From Chrysoperla carnea (taxonomy: Eukaryota > Arthropoda > Insecta > Neuroptera > Chrysopidae), in contig NC_058339.1 of the NCBI RefSeq assembly GCF_905475395.1, forward strand, positions 9,680,001 through 9,744,000: DNA of 64,000 nucleotides, read 5' to 3'. A program made the translations under genes and the position numbers. The notes beneath the pieces were generated by a model, which was not told the origin of the DNA, did no database searches, and was given only the letters and a program-made list of their open reading frames with translations. Below, in pieces: positions 35,731 to 64,000 of the stretch (position 1 is the stretch's first letter; each line of letters starts with the position of its first letter).

Positions 35731-36391
35731 GTAAGAAAATTATTATTTTTAAAAGTACTTAAATTATTTATTTTATATTTCAAATCGTATTCATAGCAAG
35801 TGAAGCCTGATATTTTAGAAACTATTGGAGATTGGTTCGGACGAATCTCGAACATTGGTGAGAGTGTGATGAATGCTGTCAGTTTATACAAGACTTTTAA
35901 TAGTAAAAATGGATCTAAATTAGTTAAGGATTCATTCAATAGCGGTAATTTTTTAGCGAATGTAGCTGTAAGTATTTATTTATTTTTTTATACAGTACCC
36001 ACGAAGAATAGATGTGATAGTCGGAAGCATGGACCCCAAAATGGACTTCTCTGATGCTCGTAAATACGTAAATGACGTTCGTGTGTCTTCGTTGGTCGAC
36101 CGCGGATAATTATTAAGTTGAAATCATTCAGCTGTATGAGACGGTTGTTTATTTTTAGGAAATGAATTTTTGTTTAACATTAAAAAAAAAACATAACAAT
36201 TTTCATTTAAGCTTCAACAGCTGGACGATTATGTTTCGGAAATAAGAGATAATATTACAAAAGAAACAAAAGACATATCACCTGTACCAGAAAGAAAATC
36301 AACAACTAGAAAAACAAAAAAACCAGCACGAAGTACAACAAAAAAAACGACCACGCCAGAAAATCCATTTACTATTAAAATACCTAAGTAA
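35683..36391 (+). CDS. Small secreted Thr/Lys-rich protein, paralogue B (uncharacterised family)
   Basis: Three exons (35683-35730, 35797-35967, 36212-36391) with phase-0 introns give 132 aa. Signal peptide MKILRVILLITIFLNG. The middle exon contains ETIGDWFGRISNIGESV and ends FNSGNFLANVA. The last exon has an NIT glycosylation site, KETKDISPVP, then a tail rich in Thr, Lys and Arg, ending TTPENPFTIKIPK. Exon order, phases, the NxT site and the TTPxNPFT block match paralogue A 2.6 kb upstream, so the pair arose by tandem duplication. B lacks A's hexapeptide repeats. Function unknown. Secretion is the only property the sequence supports. Confidence 0.77.
35797..35967 (+). CDS. Secreted paralogue B, exon 2
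   Basis: 57 codons between TTCATAG|CAA and GCT|GTAAGT. Encodes QVKPDILETIGDWFGRISN onward. Two codons longer than the matching exon of A. Confidence 0.77.
36212..36391 (+). CDS. Secreted paralogue B, exon 3
   Basis: Acceptor CATTTAAG|CTT, stop TAA at 36389-36391. 59 residues with KSTTRKTKKPARSTTKKTTT, then PENPFTIKIPK. Confidence 0.77.
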   Translation, partial: LQQLDDYVSEIRDNITKETKDISPVPERKSTTRKTKKPARSTTKKTTTPENPFTIKIPK

Positions 36392-37494
36392 GAAATGCCA
36401 ACTTGACGATAGAATCGAGATTGAGTCAGCATTTGGCAAATTCAGAATTGGTATTCTGCCCCTACCAAACATCACCCGAATCTAATGAACCAAGACATAA
36501 TTTGCAACCCTTTCCCAAGTCTCAATCAATCTAACAAATTATGCGATTGAATACGATATAACACCTCTTGAAATTCAATGAAAATTGGGAACTTTGACAT
36601 GAAATATTTCGAAAACGGCGAGAAACTGCACGCTAGCGAGATTTGTCTCCTTTGAGACATTTATTCAGAATGGCAAGAAGAATATTCTCCCAAATTCTGG
36701 TTACATTTGATCAATTTGATCAAAAGCTATTTTCAATATACAGTGGTCCGGGGTCCTTTTTTTTTTTACTTAAACCGCAGCGTTTAATAATACCTAGAAT
36801 TGGGCGAAGATAAAATACAGGCTTAGCCCAAAAGTCACACTTACACATAGGCTTCGACAAAGACTAGATACTCAGATTTAAAAAAGAACCAAAATTCCTG
36901 TGTGTCAAATAAGTAACGCATTTCTTTTAAATAGCGATTGCCTCTAAATCTTCAGCCTTCGATATTTATAAAATTATGCCATAACAGAAAATTTTTTATT
37001 CGAAACGGAAACCTTAAATATTGTCTATCACTCACTTCCTTTTTGAGGAATTACACTAAAACTTTTATCAAAAATAAGTTTTTTTCTTTAATAGTTCCAT
37101 ATTTGTTTGTTTGTCAACATCCTGCAATCTGATCAAAGTGTGATATATAGCAACCATAAGAATGACTTTTTGTATTTACTGTACACACGGATCAAAGACT
37201 TACTCTTAGCTGCTTCCGCTTGTAAAAAATCTGATTTGAACGCTATACCTTTATATATACGGATAATGCATATGTTTTCACCATAAACCATACGCTTTCA
37301 CTTCATTAATTCTTAATGGAAAACCCTTTAGCTGCCCGCTTCTTTTAGTGCACCTTGTATATTGATTACTGAATAATAACCGAAAAAATAATTTGAGTAT
37401 TTCATTGATTTATTAAATAATTAGATGTACATATTTATATATTTTTTAAAATGTTGTGAAATTAAAACTAAAATAATCAGTCAATAATCAGTAA
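36392..37494. other. Convergent spacer between paralogue B and fry
   Basis: Holds the 3' UTRs of both converging genes. The open frame at 36938-37132 has no recognisable domain. The minus-strand AATAAA (37414-37409) is a plausible fry poly(A) signal. The moderately complex DNA at 36740-37370 looks repeat-derived but was not classified. Confidence 0.5.
37409..37414 (-). terminator. Candidate fry poly(A) signal AATAAA
   Basis: Minus-strand AATAAA about 80 bases after the fry stop codon. Canonical hexamer at a usual distance, but such hexamers are frequent in AT-rich DNA. Confidence 0.4.

Positions 37495-64000
<26,506 letters not shown>

Overview
The window is insect nuclear DNA. It is very AT-rich and intron-rich, and it carries an insect-type gustatory receptor, a large furry gene with insect-style low-complexity inserts, and many short inverted-repeat DNA transposons. 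The order of insect cannot be fixed from the sequence alone.

Layout. (1) 1-27,200 is almost gene-free. It holds one exon on the minus strand at 5,251-5,467, the likely first coding exon of an ABCG1/4-like half transporter whose remaining exons lie beyond the left edge. The rest is AT-rich spacer with non-autonomous DNA transposons. One ~639-bp family is present three times (1-401 cut by the window edge, 8,291-8,929, 12,334-12,972). A shorter relative sits at 16,814-17,312 and a classic piggyBac-type MITE at 4,076-4,315, all flanked by TTAA. There are also TA-flanked mariner-type elements and Helitron-like remnants. (2) 27,248-30,858 (+) is a complete six-exon gustatory receptor of 415 aa, with seven hydrophobic segments, three C-terminal phase-0 introns and the family's TYxxxxxQF ending. 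(3) 32,064-33,083 and 35,683-36,391 (+) are two tandem, related, three-exon genes for small secreted basic proteins of 170 and 132 aa. I recognise no family for them. Between them lies a 1.9-kb inverted-repeat structure with tRNA-like heads in its arms and three tandem hairpin units in its core. (4) 37,495 to the right edge (-) is the 3' part of furry (fry). I could place 28 coding exons that join in phase to 3,312 codons plus the stop; the 5' end lies beyond position 64,000. Its introns hold fragments of a non-LTR retrotransposon (RNase H and Cys/His C-terminus) and several MITEs.

How the genes relate. They are neighbours rather than a pathway. Fry is a giant cytoplasmic scaffold that activates NDR/Tricornered kinases in cell-shape control. 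The Gr is a chemosensory ion channel. The ABCG exon belongs to a membrane transporter. The two small secreted genes are the most novel coding content here.

Limits. All exon boundaries were placed by eye from reading frame, GT-AG consensus, phase agreement and remembered family conservation. No alignment, transcript or repeat-library search was possible.
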